A stretch of DNA of 64,000 nt from Bythopirellula goksoeyrii (GTDB taxonomy: Bacteria > Planctomycetota > Planctomycetia > Pirellulales > Lacipirellulaceae): contig NZ_CP042913.1 in NCBI RefSeq assembly GCF_008065115.1, forward strand, positions 1,648,338 through 1,712,337, given 5' to 3'. Shown here piece after piece: positions 17,573 to 26,301 of this stretch (position 1 is its first letter; the number at the start of each line of letters is the position of its first letter). The notes under the pieces were generated by a model, which was not told where the DNA came from, did no database searches, and saw only the letters and a list, made by a program, of their open reading frames with translations. Both the position numbers and the translations under genes were made by a program.

Positions 17573-18079
17573 TCAGGCGGCAGCCGAATGCGATTCCGAG
17601 GCTCGCCGGTCGAGCAAGTCCACCAATTGGTCACAGGCATGCTGCTCTGCCCCGAGCAGCAAGACCGTGTCACCAGGCAAAAGTCGGTTCGCGAGTAACT
17701 CGCAGGCAGCTTTGCTGTCTTGGCACACCACCACATTGGCGAGATCGAGACCCGAGTCTCGAGCACCGATGGCCACTTCGCGCCCCGATGTCCCACAGCT
17801 AATGACAATCGTTCCACAGCCTTCGGCTACGATCGCTTGACCTAGTTGGCGACCCGCGGAAAGCCGTGAGGTATCACACATGACGATGCGACGACCGGTA
17901 GCTCTAAATCCTCGCAGTAGCTCGAGAGCATCGGTCATACCCATATGCGTGACATTCCCAGCACAAATCAGTGAGATTCCTTGGGCGACACGTACTTCCA
18001 TCGCTTCGCGAGGAATACGCATGTGAGTAACTTTCGTGGGAGGGGCTGGTTCTAACATGAGAGTGTCGGTCCATTCCAT
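17573..18079 (-). CDS. Stand-alone MurF C-terminal-domain-like protein
   Basis: The 168 residues align by eye with only the last domain of Mur ligases, best with MurF: GISLICAGNVTHMGMTDALE corresponds to the segment around DSYNANP. ATGRRIVMCDT matches the GRRIAVLGDM strand, and LLPGDTVLLLGAE the LxPGDxVLxKGSR end. The N-terminal and ATPase domains (some 300 residues) are missing, and the signature residues of the remaining domain are changed. It is 71 bases downstream of the MurE-like gene. It may be a degenerate relic or a partner subunit of that protein. Family placement is my inference. Confidence 0.55.
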   Translation of the reverse strand: MEWTDTLMLEPAPPTKVTHMRIPREAMEVRVAQGISLICAGNVTHMGMTDALELLRGFRATGRRIVMCDTSRLSAGRQLGQAIVAEGCGTIVISCGTSGREVAIGARDSGLDLANVVVCQDSKAACELLANRLLPGDTVLLLGAEQHACDQLVDLLDRRASESHSAAA

Positions 18080-18150
18080 GTGATTCTAGGGTCCTGTCTC
18101 GTCGTGCGGTGTGACTTATCGGGGTACTTTTGAATTTCAGTGGGCAGTAT

Positions 18151-19656
18151 CTATCCAACTAAGCGAAGAGGTGCTTGCTCAGTGCGGGCATACAACAATT
18201 TACGAGTAGTGGCTGCGTCGCCTTGTTCTGTGTTCACTGCGAAGGAGCCATAAGCTCGTTGGGGTTCCCAGCGACTTCCGGCAATCACGACAACATCGCC
18301 AGGTTGAGCAACTGACAAGGCACATGCGATGGCTCGACGGCGGTCATCCACGACCTCCACTCGGGCACGTTGGTGACTATCGCCAACACTCAGTTCTTCA
18401 GCCGGGAATGGGCGAGCAACAATTGCCACATCTGCCATTCGAGTGACCACGTGGGCAATAGCTAGTTGCTCGGAGTAGGTTGCATTTCTCGGATCGCCAA
18501 GAACACAGATGACTTGGCCCGTACTTAAATGGCGGGCAGACCGCAGACTTGCCCGCAAGGACTCAGCCGTGTCGGCAGCGTCCACGAAAACGGGAAATCC
18601 CTGTCCGCAGTCAACACGTTCCATTCGGCCCGGTAGGCTTTCTACAGCTTCGATGCCGGCAGCAATCGTTTGCAGGTCCACGCCATAAGAAAGGGCAATG
18701 GTTGCAGCAGCCAAGCAATTGGAAAGGTGATGCTCACCAATCATCGTAGTCCGAAGTGCCGCTGACTGGTTGCCAGCCGAGATCGTAAATTCTTGCTCAT
18801 TACTATGTTCGACAATCAACTCTCCAGAAACCTCTGCTTGATCCTTGGCTCCAAAGGTCAATGCAGGGCCATCAATGTGGGAAAGCCACTTGATGCTCAC
18901 AGGATCGTCGGCGTTGAGCGTGACCATGCCGTCTGGCGAGAGGTGTTTGAGGATGCTTTTCTTAAGGTTGCGGTAGCTCTGCACGGAGTTATGCAGGTCT
19001 AGATGGGCATCGGAAACATTGGTTACACAGATGCTGTCAAACTCAACGCCGGCATAGGATGCCTGTCCCAGTGCTTCACTGCTTACTTCGACGAAGGCGT
19101 GTGTACAGCCGACAGCAACCATTCGCTCTAGTCGCGTAGCCAACTCCGCTGCCACTGGGACTTCGATTCCGGCCGAGTGCGACATGCCATCATAGCACCC
19201 AAGGCCACTGATTTTTCCGCAATGCTTGCCTGCCATGGCGAAAATGGAATCCAGCAGTGCGATGACGGTCGACTTGCCATGCGTGCCGGTAACGGCGACG
19301 ACCGAAATTGACTGGCTAGGGTAACTCGCCAGTGCCTGGCACAGCTTGCCATAGGCAACTCGGCTGTCACTCACGAGATACGTAGGGATATCGAAAACGG
19401 GGACGGGCTCTTCGCAGATCACTGCGATTGCACCGCGAGCAACTGCTTCGTGCACACAGAGATGACCGTTTTCTTCGTTACCAGCCAGTTCGGGTAGAGC
19501 GATAAAGACATCGCCAGGCTGGACTTGTTGCCAATCACTCGTGCAAGAAGTGGCCAGTACGTTTTCTGACCCTGTACGGGTGGCATCGGGAAGCAATCGA
19601 TTCAAATCGACGCTGCCGTTTTCGTTGACAGGTTGCAATCTTATCGCGTTCATCAT
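18151..19656 (-). CDS. MurE-like Mur ligase with altered substrate motifs
   Basis: AAGGAGG six bases before ATG 19656 fixes the start (501 residues). The ATPase core is intact: P loop VTGTHGKST, TNVSDAHLDLH, the carbamoyl-lysine candidate in YRNLKKS, NADDP, and HHLSNCLAAA. In the C-terminal domain the MurE hallmarks are replaced: DYAHTP by DAADTA, the GGDRD segment by LGDPRN, DNPR is absent, and GKGHE is GSRWE. EVSSHAL reads EVSSEAL. So ATP-dependent ligation is plausible but the amino acid acceptor or donor differs from diaminopimelate or lysine. First gene of a Mur-homologue set. Confidence 0.8.
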   Translation of the reverse strand: MMNAIRLQPVNENGSVDLNRLLPDATRTGSENVLATSCTSDWQQVQPGDVFIALPELAGNEENGHLCVHEAVARGAIAVICEEPVPVFDIPTYLVSDSRVAYGKLCQALASYPSQSISVVAVTGTHGKSTVIALLDSIFAMAGKHCGKISGLGCYDGMSHSAGIEVPVAAELATRLERMVAVGCTHAFVEVSSEALGQASYAGVEFDSICVTNVSDAHLDLHNSVQSYRNLKKSILKHLSPDGMVTLNADDPVSIKWLSHIDGPALTFGAKDQAEVSGELIVEHSNEQEFTISAGNQSAALRTTMIGEHHLSNCLAAATIALSYGVDLQTIAAGIEAVESLPGRMERVDCGQGFPVFVDAADTAESLRASLRSARHLSTGQVICVLGDPRNATYSEQLAIAHVVTRMADVAIVARPFPAEELSVGDSHQRARVEVVDDRRRAIACALSVAQPGDVVVIAGSRWEPQRAYGSFAVNTEQGDAATTRKLLYARTEQAPLRLVG

Positions 19657-19959
19657 ACCAGGCCTCCTTGCCTGAGAGCCGACGCCACTGCGGGGGCGAT
19701 GGGTCTGCTCTGACGAGCTCGCCGCGAAGAAATCCATTCCTTCGCGCTGGTCCTTGGCTAACTGCGATTCCTCGCCGGCGAGTTCCTCCTGGGTGAGTTC
19801 TCCTGCCAAGGCCCTGCGGATTGTGTCAATTTGCCAAGTCCTGTCAAGGCGACTTCCAGGCTCGTTGAGATCCCCACGCTATCGTGCGCTGCTCTCTCTG
19901 TATTTCTCGTTGATTCTTATCACAATCCAGCTAGACAACACGGCCCAAAGAGGCAGACA
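19657..19959. promoter_or_regulatory. Divergent intergenic region
   Basis: About 300 bases between the divergent MurE-like and HTH-IIA genes. Both frames remain open through part of it, which makes longer N termini possible on paper. The ribosome binding site at 19659-19668 (minus) and AGAGGC before ATG 19960 (plus) favour the short forms. Promoters for both directions must lie here, but I cannot pick out convincing -35/-10 pairs. Confidence 0.4.
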
Positions 19960-20709
19960 ATGTTAGTCGGTGTTGCTCTTGCTAGCACAAGGAAATCAAT
20001 CGTGGCCGAAGAAGACTTTGATATATCATCGCTTGCAGCCTACCTACACATGCTGCCGGCGCAAATTATTCGACTTGCCGAACGTGGGAAGATTCCTGCA
20101 CGTCGTGTAGGGGGCGATTGGCGTTTTTCAGCGCATGAAGTGCATCTCTGGCTGGAGGATCGCATTGGTCTCTCCGACGATTCGGAATTGGCCCAGATGG
20201 AAACGAATCTGGAACGAACTACGAAAGAGACCAATGGCGAGATTTCCATCGCTGAACTGCTGCCCGAGGATGCGATTGCCATTCCGCTGGCGGCACGCAC
20301 ACGTGGGAGCGTCATCTCCGCGATGGCCGACTTGGCTTGCAATACGGGACTGCTTTGGGATCCGGCTAAAATGGCCGACGCCGTCGCCGCGCGGGAAGAC
20401 ATGCATCCCACGGCACTCGACATTGGCGTGGCGCTACTGCATCCACGTCGTCCCCAATCGTCGATCCTGGGTGGTTCGATCTTGGCACTCGGCATTACGA
20501 GCCAGGGAATACCTTTTGGCGGGACAAGTGGTTTGACCGATGTGTTTTTCCTGATTTGTGCTACAGACGACCATGAGCACTTGCGGATTCTGGCCCGCCT
20601 GAGTCGCATGATCACCGATGCCGACTGGCTGGCCGAGTTACGTGAAGCTACCGATTCCAAGAACGCCCATAGCCTGATCGCCACAAGAGACGCTTCGCTT
20701 AGTACCTAA
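19960..20709 (+). CDS. HTH (excisionase-type) fused to PTS IIA (PtsN-like) domain
   Basis: Residues about 18-70 are a MerR/excisionase-type winged helix (LAAYLHMLPAQIIRLAERG, IPARRVGGDWRFSAHEV). Residues 95-240 are a PTS EIIA of the nitrogen-regulatory type, with the phospho-histidine region DIGVALLHPRRP (canonical AIPHGR) and the late strand DVFFLICATDDHEH. A DNA-binding head joined to a phosphorylatable domain suggests a transcription regulator that senses PTS phosphorylation. No other PTS gene is nearby. ATG 19960 is preceded by AGAGGC; the frame is open to 19831. Confidence 0.8.
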   Translation: MLVGVALASTRKSIVAEEDFDISSLAAYLHMLPAQIIRLAERGKIPARRVGGDWRFSAHEVHLWLEDRIGLSDDSELAQMETNLERTTKETNGEISIAELLPEDAIAIPLAARTRGSVISAMADLACNTGLLWDPAKMADAVAAREDMHPTALDIGVALLHPRRPQSSILGGSILALGITSQGIPFGGTSGLTDVFFLICATDDHEHLRILARLSRMITDADWLAELREATDSKNAHSLIATRDASLST

Positions 20710-20736
20710 TTCAACCCTAACTTGTGTAAGAATTGA

Positions 20737-20818
20737 AACGCAGAGTACGCTGAGGCGCAGAGAGCATTCGCAATTCTCCTTTCTCTGCGAATCTTTGCGC
20801 CTCAGCGTACTCTGCGTT
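20737..20818. repeat. Perfect 23-bp inverted repeat hairpin
   Basis: The arms start AACGCAGAGTACGCTGAGG and are exactly complementary over 23 bases, with a second inner stem (ATTCGCA/TGCGAAT). Within an arm the GCAG/GCTG units recur about every nine bases. This is the same build as the CACGGAT palindromes at 4890-5273, though with a different unit. It fills the gap between two plus-strand genes, so a terminator or mRNA-stability role is possible; it resembles dispersed repeats rather than a dedicated site. Confidence 0.8.
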
Positions 20819-20836
20819 AAATAGAGAACTCTCAGA

Positions 20837-21679
20837 ATGAATGCTCCTTCATATTCCTATCAATGTGATGATTCCGTAGGAAACAAATCTACGGTTGGAG
20901 TCTTGCTTGTCGGGCCCTGGAAAAATGGTGAGTTTGCTGAAATCTTATCTCCCCTTTCCATGAGTGCCGATTGGCAACGGACCGCATCCTGCGAGGAGGC
21001 CGCAGCACTTCTCCAGGAAACGGAGTTTGCTCCGGAGTTGATCCTGCTTGCTTGCCCGTTGCCGGATACCTATTTGGATGCTGATGTTGAGCAACTCCTG
21101 CTAGCAGCACCGCTGGCCAGATTGGTCGTGGTCGCGGGAACCTGGTGCGAAGGGGAATTGAGGACAGGCACGCCGCTTTCCGGAGTCTTGCGCCTCTATT
21201 GGTATGAATTTCCTGGCTGGTGGACGTCGGCGATCAATACGCTCGGACATGGCGGTTGTCCTCCGTGGTCGCAGCCCTTGGATGGCCCGCACTCAGGTCG
21301 GTGTCTGGATACAATCCAAGCGGAGCTGACAGGAGTCGTTGCCATCGATTGCAAGCTGATTTCAACCTTCGACGCGCTAGCCGGCGCGTTGGGTCCCTAT
21401 AAAGCAGAATGCCACTGGGCACGACGAGGCCAGTTTGAACAACTCCCTTCGCAAGTAACCGCCGGCATTTGGGACGGCGGACAGTTGGAGCCTCTTGAAT
21501 TGGAACGCCTGCGGATTTTCGCTCAGGAGATCTGCAAGCGAGGCGGCAGAGTGATCGCCCTGCTGGATTTTCCGCGGCAGGAACATCTGGCAATGGTACG
21601 CGATGCTGGCGGCAGTGCTGTCATGGGCAAGCCCTATGTGGTTGAAGAATTGGTGAGCCGTTTACTCTCCCTTCAGTAG
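20837..21679 (+). CDS. Receiver-like protein without a clear phosphorylation site
   Basis: The 280 residues read as two response-regulator-like folds. The first (20-115) has LLVGPW and ELILLACPLPDT where a receiver would carry the phospho-acceptor aspartate in a LLDxxLPD setting; here that residue is alanine. The second (about 155-278) ends RVIALLDFPRQEH then GGSAVMGKPYVVEELVSRLL, the conserved lysine region. It may be a pseudo-receiver pair acting through protein contacts. It lies downstream of the HTH-IIA gene on the same strand, separated by the hairpin repeat. Confidence 0.6.
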   Translation: MNAPSYSYQCDDSVGNKSTVGVLLVGPWKNGEFAEILSPLSMSADWQRTASCEEAAALLQETEFAPELILLACPLPDTYLDADVEQLLLAAPLARLVVVAGTWCEGELRTGTPLSGVLRLYWYEFPGWWTSAINTLGHGGCPPWSQPLDGPHSGRCLDTIQAELTGVVAIDCKLISTFDALAGALGPYKAECHWARRGQFEQLPSQVTAGIWDGGQLEPLELERLRIFAQEICKRGGRVIALLDFPRQEHLAMVRDAGGSAVMGKPYVVEELVSRLLSLQ

Positions 21680-21682
21680 CAT

Positions 21683-21702
21683 CTGGGGATTGCAATCCCC
21701 AG
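21683..21702. terminator. Bidirectional terminator-like palindrome
   Basis: CTGGGGATTGCAATCCCCAG is a perfect 20-base palindrome three bases after a plus-strand stop codon and 21 bases before the end of a minus-strand gene. The placement between convergent genes suggests termination in both directions, although no T run follows. Confidence 0.5.
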
Positions 21703-21723
21703 GCGTTGGCAAGTGTTGGAGAT

Positions 21724-22461
21724 TCATTGCCATTCTTCCAACTCCGTCCGCATGATCTCACGGCTCCAGTTTGCCTCATGCACGGGCCAGCAGCGGATAT
21801 CGCTGAGACCTTCCGGTAGCTCATTCTGATCTAGGCGGCTTGCTTGGCACTGCTGGTGAGTCACTTGCCACGCCTTATGCTCTGCGTCGGTCAGCGGTCG
21901 CGGTCTATGCATGAGGTTGCTTCGTCGCCAGATGAGCTTGCCTTGGTCGAAGAGTGAAATGATCACGGCTGGCGACATCTGCAACATGCGCCGAGCGATA
22001 AGTTCGTGACTAGCAGTGTCGAATCGCGATTTTAAGTCCAGCAAATCCCAGTCAACTTGGTCGCCATTGGCTTGAAACCAATTGCCCGGAAGTAGCAAGG
22101 CACCAGCCAACTGGTTGGCCATCTGCTCACGTGCAGAGAGTTGGATATCAACAAGTGGCACGCCGAGCTCAGCGAAAACACGCCGTGTGGCAAATTCGCC
22201 GATCTCATGTGCGACGGCCCACTGACGGCGTTCGCTTCGCACCTCGTCGGCCAGCAGAATTGTTCCAGCGCTGTGAGGTGACAACCGAACAAATCTGGCC
22301 CGCACCTCCGATGGGCCATCCTGAGCGACCGTCAAACCCAGTCGCCTGGCCAACTCAATCGCATCGACAGGTGGTTGTTCGATTCCCGCTTCGGCCAGAA
22401 GTTCTCTGGCACATTGCTCGATGGTGGTTTGAATTTGTTCTGGAGGGATTTCGAGAAGCAT
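21724..22461 (-). CDS. ImmA/IrrE-family metallopeptidase-like protein, zinc site altered
   Basis: The ImmA/IrrE (Peptidase M78) fold is recognisable from RRQWAVAHEIGEFATRRVF and the following NQLAGALLLP helix. The family usually has HExxH; here the second histidine is glutamate (HEIGE), so zinc binding may differ or be lost. The N terminus has a helix with VDAIELARRLGL as in other members, and the C terminus (WRRSNLMHRPRPLTDAEHKAW) is unknown. Length 245. These proteins usually cleave or sense a repressor, but no XRE regulator adjoins. Convergent with the preceding gene. Confidence 0.8.
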   Translation of the reverse strand: MLLEIPPEQIQTTIEQCARELLAEAGIEQPPVDAIELARRLGLTVAQDGPSEVRARFVRLSPHSAGTILLADEVRSERRQWAVAHEIGEFATRRVFAELGVPLVDIQLSAREQMANQLAGALLLPGNWFQANGDQVDWDLLDLKSRFDTASHELIARRMLQMSPAVIISLFDQGKLIWRRSNLMHRPRPLTDAEHKAWQVTHQQCQASRLDQNELPEGLSDIRCWPVHEANWSREIMRTELEEWQ

Positions 22462-22571
22462 GGGAACTGCCAGGGGTAGATAGTGTACATGCGTATCTTA
22501 GCTGTGGTGGATGGCTTTGCAAGTACGTTGTTAAGTATTCGACGATTTTCTGTTGACCACGGTTGCTTTTC

Positions 22572-22790
22572 GTGCCTCATCTGACCAAACCACTCGCCAA
22601 CGCACCTGTCGAACTAAACTGCTACTTTTTCTCCCCGGATGACGACGACCTCGACGTCCTCAATGACAACTACGGCATGATTGGGTCAACCTGAGCGGAT
22701 GGCTATCTTGACGGCCACGGAGAGGTTGCTGATTCGGATCTCGATCTGGCGTTTGCCCAGTATGGGCTGTGGCTGGATATGGTGGCGTAG
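22572..22790 (+). pseudogene. Remnant of a dockerin-like C-terminal domain with in-frame TGA
   Basis: The frame reads SPDDDDLDVLNDNYGMIGST, then TGA at 22692-22694, then in the same frame [20 protein letters not shown] and [11 protein letters not shown] with a proper stop at 22788. Intact planctomycete EF-hand tails have Trp (TGG) at the stop position, so one G-to-A change explains the break. No full gene body is upstream. It is the fossil end of a secreted protein like those at 2409 and 5264. Confidence 0.7.
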
Positions 22791-22942
22791 CGGGACGCAT
22801 GTTGGGGGTGGAAGTGGAAAACGCGCTTCGCTCTCGCCGAGCAGGACTCGGCGGACGCGGCGCGGCTAACGACGGCTGGTTGGCGGACCTCAAATCGGAT
22901 AGAATCGACCGATTCTCCCTACCCTCCCCCAAGGCTCCTTTT

Positions 22943-24328
22943 GTGACTACTACTTACAGCACCGATACCGACCGAGCTGGGCCGAAAGGCCGTTATGCCT
23001 TTGTGAGCTTGGGTTGTCCGAAGAATCTTGTCGATAGCGAGCGGATGCTCGGCATGTTGCAGCTTGATGGCTATCAGCTGGTCAACGAACCGCAAGGGGC
23101 CGACTTTGCGATCGTCAACACTTGTGGCTTCATCGAGCAGGCGCGGCAAGAATCGTTTGCGGTGATCGACGAGATGCTGGAGCTAAAGAAGCAGGGGCAT
23201 CTTCGCGGGGTGATCGTGTCGGGTTGTCTTGCCGAGCGACAGAAGGAATCGCTGTTGGTAGACCGGCCTGGGATTGATCAACTGGTCGGTGTGTTCGGCC
23301 GCGAAGAAGTGACCAAGGTTGCAGACCGGCTGATTGGTGGACTCGCCGAACAGCGGAGTGTATTTCAGCCTGCACCGACCCATACGCTTCCCGATACCTC
23401 ACGGATGCGGATTACGCCGAAGCACTTCGCCTTTTTGAAGATCTCCGAAGGCTGCGACAGGCTTTGTACTTTCTGCGCGATACCCAAGATGCGCGGCAAG
23501 CATGTCACCAAGCCGATGGAAACGGTGATCGCCGAGGCACAGGAGTTGGCTGCCGACGGTGTGCGCGAATTGGTCATCGTGGCCCAAGACACAACCTACT
23601 ATGGGCGCGATCTCTATGGTGAAACACGATTGCCAGAGTTGTTGCGAGAACTGGAGAAGGTCAAGGGTCTCGATTGGATTCGGCTGATGTATTTGTATCC
23701 GATGTACTTCAGCGATGAGCTGATTGACACGATAGCCTCGAGTGAGAGGATTGTTCCCTACCTCGACATGCCGTTGCAGCATGCCAGCGACCAGATGCTC
23801 AAACGAATGCAGCGTCGGGTAACGCGGGGCGAAACAGAGACGCTACTTGGCAAGTTGCGTGAGCGGATTCCCAATCTGGCGATGCGAACGACTTTCATCA
23901 CGGGGTTCCCTGGTGAGACGGATGAGCATTTTGCTGAGTTAGAAGCTTTTGTGCGAGCACAGCAATTCGAGCGGCTGGGTGTGTTCACGTATTCTTATGA
24001 ACCAGACACGCCTGCGGCGAAATTGCCCGATCAATTGCCTGAAGATTTGAAGGCCGAGCGGCGCGACCATCTGATGGGCGTACAACAAGAAATCGCCTTT
24101 GCCTGGAACGATGCCCAGATTGGTAAGCAAGTCGATGTGTTGATCGATTCTGCCGTACCGGACGAACCAACCGCCTGGATTGGCCGCTCGTATGCCGATG
24201 CCCCGGACGTGGATGGCGTGGTCTATGTGACAGGGACAGGACTTTCGCCTGGCAAGCTGGTACGATGTGAGATAGTGGCTCGCCAAGAGTACGACCTGGT
24301 AGCGGTTGCTTGTGGTGAGCCTCGTTAG
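22943..24328 (+). CDS. rimO: Ribosomal protein S12 methylthiotransferase RimO
   Basis: A radical-SAM enzyme that methylthiolates Asp88/89 of ribosomal protein S12. Three cysteines of the N-terminal UPF0004 domain are present ([25 protein letters not shown]), as is the radical-SAM cluster motif CDRLCTFC followed by AIPKMRG. The C-terminal TRAM-type domain ends [16 protein letters not shown] 22943 is chosen because it lies shortly before the conserved core; the open frame upstream to 22769 runs through the dockerin remnant region and looks non-coding. About 461 residues, typical. First of a plus-strand run with pgsA. Confidence 0.93.
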   Translation: MTTTYSTDTDRAGPKGRYAFVSLGCPKNLVDSERMLGMLQLDGYQLVNEPQGADFAIVNTCGFIEQARQESFAVIDEMLELKKQGHLRGVIVSGCLAERQKESLLVDRPGIDQLVGVFGREEVTKVADRLIGGLAEQRSVFQPAPTHTLPDTSRMRITPKHFAFLKISEGCDRLCTFCAIPKMRGKHVTKPMETVIAEAQELAADGVRELVIVAQDTTYYGRDLYGETRLPELLRELEKVKGLDWIRLMYLYPMYFSDELIDTIASSERIVPYLDMPLQHASDQMLKRMQRRVTRGETETLLGKLRERIPNLAMRTTFITGFPGETDEHFAELEAFVRAQQFERLGVFTYSYEPDTPAAKLPDQLPEDLKAERRDHLMGVQQEIAFAWNDAQIGKQVDVLIDSAVPDEPTAWIGRSYADAPDVDGVVYVTGTGLSPGKLVRCEIVARQEYDLVAVACGEPR

Positions 24329-24372
24329 TCCGCGGTCCATTTCTTCCTAATTCGTAAACACCACGCCAATCC

Positions 24373-24999
24373 ATGTCTGAACCAACGACGACGGCTTCTG
24401 CATCGGTGCTCAATGTGCCGAATCAACTTACACTGGCACGCATCGTGTTGTCACTGGCACTGTTCGGGTTCCTGATCGCGGGTTGGTACAAGGTTGCGTT
24501 GGTCTTGTTTGTCGTCACTGCGGGAACGGACTGGTTGGATGGCTATTGGGCTCGCAAGTATTCCCAGATCACTCAACTCGGTCGAGTGATGGACCCTTTT
24601 GCCGACAAGCTGTTTATCTGCGGCACATTTGTACTGCTCTCGGCCGTGCCACGGCTTACAGAGGGATTCTTGCCGTCTGGCATTCCCGCCTGGATGACCG
24701 TGGTCGTAGTGGGTCGCGAACTGTTGGTTACCTCACTTCGCGCTTTTGTTGAAGGACAGGGGGGCGACTTTTCGGCCAAGTGGATCGGTAAGTGGAAAAT
24801 GGGACTTCAGTGCCTTGCTGCGATTTGGAGCATGGTGCAGCTCACTTATGTCGATCAGGCAGAGAATACTTGGCAAACCGTTCCGCCTGCGTGGATGACC
24901 CAGGGACTCACGGCGGTCGCTTGGGCTATGGTAGCGCTGACACTCTACTCGGGCGTGACTTATGTGCGAGCCGCCGCGGGGCGATTTCAGGGAAAATAA
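24373..24999 (+). CDS. pgsA: CDP-diacylglycerol--glycerol-3-phosphate 3-phosphatidyltransferase
   Basis: The enzyme forms phosphatidylglycerol phosphate in the inner membrane, the committed step to acidic phospholipids. The CDP-alcohol phosphotransferase signature is complete: DWLDGYWARKYSQITQLGR followed by VMDPFADK. Four or five membrane helices surround it, beginning with NQLTLARIVLSLALFGFLIA. Length 208 is slightly above the usual 180-200. It starts 44 bases after rimO on the same strand; the rimO-pgsA proximity is common in bacteria. Confidence 0.93.
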   Translation: MSEPTTTASASVLNVPNQLTLARIVLSLALFGFLIAGWYKVALVLFVVTAGTDWLDGYWARKYSQITQLGRVMDPFADKLFICGTFVLLSAVPRLTEGFLPSGIPAWMTVVVVGRELLVTSLRAFVEGQGGDFSAKWIGKWKMGLQCLAAIWSMVQLTYVDQAENTWQTVPPAWMTQGLTAVAWAMVALTLYSGVTYVRAAAGRFQGK

Positions 25000-25079
25000 T
25001 TTATCGTTGGCGCGACTCTCCGAGTCGGGTTCTTTGTTAATCCGGTTTGGAGAGTCGGACAACTGTCTACGAATCAGAA

Positions 25080-26186
25080 ATGCCCGATGTGATGCCCACC
25101 TCAGCTCTCCTTTTCATGCTCGCTGCCACGCTGGCCAGTATTGGGGCATTACTGGTTCTATTTGAACGGCATGTTGGCGGCACACCCTTGCTGGCTTACC
25201 AACCAAGGCAACGCGTACCCTGGCAATCAGGGATCGTCATGTTGGTCATGTTGCTTACCTTCTCGGGCGTGATCTTTACGCTTAGTGGAGCAGGACAAGA
25301 TCCTCATGATCTCACAGAAGCGGTGATTGATCCAGAATACGACGACCCGCAGTTAGTTGGAGAACCTGACACTGAATCCTCTCCTGTTCCAGAAGATTCT
25401 GTTGAGGAAGAAGTCAGCGCTCAGGATTTTATTCTCAACAGTTTGGGAACCACCGTGTTCTTGATACTTCTGGTCGTTGTGATCGGAGTTTGGTTGCATC
25501 TATCCGTCGGGGCGAATTCTATCGATCTTGGCCTCCCGCAGAGTGGCGAGCAAGTACTTCATGATATTGGCATCGGGAGCGTGGCATGCGCTGCCGCGCT
25601 GCTGCCTATCTATGTGATCCAATTGGGGCTCACGATTTTGTTGCAACCCGAGGTCGAACATCCGATAGTTGAGCAGCTTAGCGAAAGCCACTCCCCTGGA
25701 ATGCTATTAGCGGGATTTTTGCTGGTTGTCGTCGCTGCCCCTTTGGGAGAAGAGTTTGTTTTTCGCTTGCTACTGCAAGGTTGGCTCGAAAGGTGGGAAG
25801 ATGAAATGGTTGGCTTCACTGGGAGCGACCGTCGATCTTCTGAAGAGTCGTCGGAATTAGATGGTGAGGTGCCAGCAGCGATCGAAGAATCTATCGTTGG
25901 AGTCGACGACGGGCAGCCCCTAACCTTTCCTGCCGAGCACCTTCCCCTGCCACGTCAAGGCGTCTTGGCGACGCTTCCGCATGGGTGGGTGCCGATTCTA
26001 ATTAGTGGAATCCTGTTCGGACTCGCTCACTTGGGGCATGGAGTTTCTCCTGTGCCACTGGTGTTGTTCGGCATCGTGCTAGGATACCTCTATCAAAGGA
26101 CCCATCGGTTAGTACCATCGATTGCGGCCCACGCCCTGTTCAATGCTTATTCAATGATCATGCTGTGGCTGCAGTTGGGAGATTGA
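25080..26186 (+). CDS. CPBP-family intramembrane metalloprotease
   Basis: A CAAX-protease/bacteriocin-processing (ABI) family membrane protein with its three motifs: PLGEEFVFRLLLQGWL (EExxxR), GILFGLAHLGHG (FxxxH) and HALFNAYS (HxxxN). An acidic soluble insert (about 90-125) and a second insert between motifs one and two (about 240-295) are longer than usual. About eight hydrophobic segments. Substrate unknown. ATG 25080 is preferred to a TTG at 25047. It lies 80 bases after pgsA, probably in the same transcription unit. Confidence 0.88.
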   Translation: MPDVMPTSALLFMLAATLASIGALLVLFERHVGGTPLLAYQPRQRVPWQSGIVMLVMLLTFSGVIFTLSGAGQDPHDLTEAVIDPEYDDPQLVGEPDTESSPVPEDSVEEEVSAQDFILNSLGTTVFLILLVVVIGVWLHLSVGANSIDLGLPQSGEQVLHDIGIGSVACAAALLPIYVIQLGLTILLQPEVEHPIVEQLSESHSPGMLLAGFLLVVVAAPLGEEFVFRLLLQGWLERWEDEMVGFTGSDRRSSEESSELDGEVPAAIEESIVGVDDGQPLTFPAEHLPLPRQGVLATLPHGWVPILISGILFGLAHLGHGVSPVPLVLFGIVLGYLYQRTHRLVPSIAAHALFNAYSMIMLWLQLGD

Positions 26187-26243
26187 TTCCCCATTTCCAC
26201 TTACGGATTTGTTTCCCTACAATTGCAGATACAAAGTCCTTCC

Positions 26244-26271
26244 TAGCCGCAGGTGGAAGCCCGCGGTTTTT
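26244..26271. repeat. Single arm of the TAGCCGC intergenic repeat
   Basis: TAGCCGCAGGTGGAAGCCCG matches the left arm of the inverted repeats at 51018 and 58607 with two changes. The complementary arm is missing. It sits 30 bases upstream of ispG. Confidence 0.55.
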
Positions 26272-26301
26272 CCAGTATAAAACGCCAGAAACCTTCCCAA
26301 C

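Noticed and set aside
19657-19809. 51-codon N-terminal extension of the MurE-like protein
   Set aside because: AAGGAGG sits directly before ATG 19656, and the extension has no similarity to Mur ligases.
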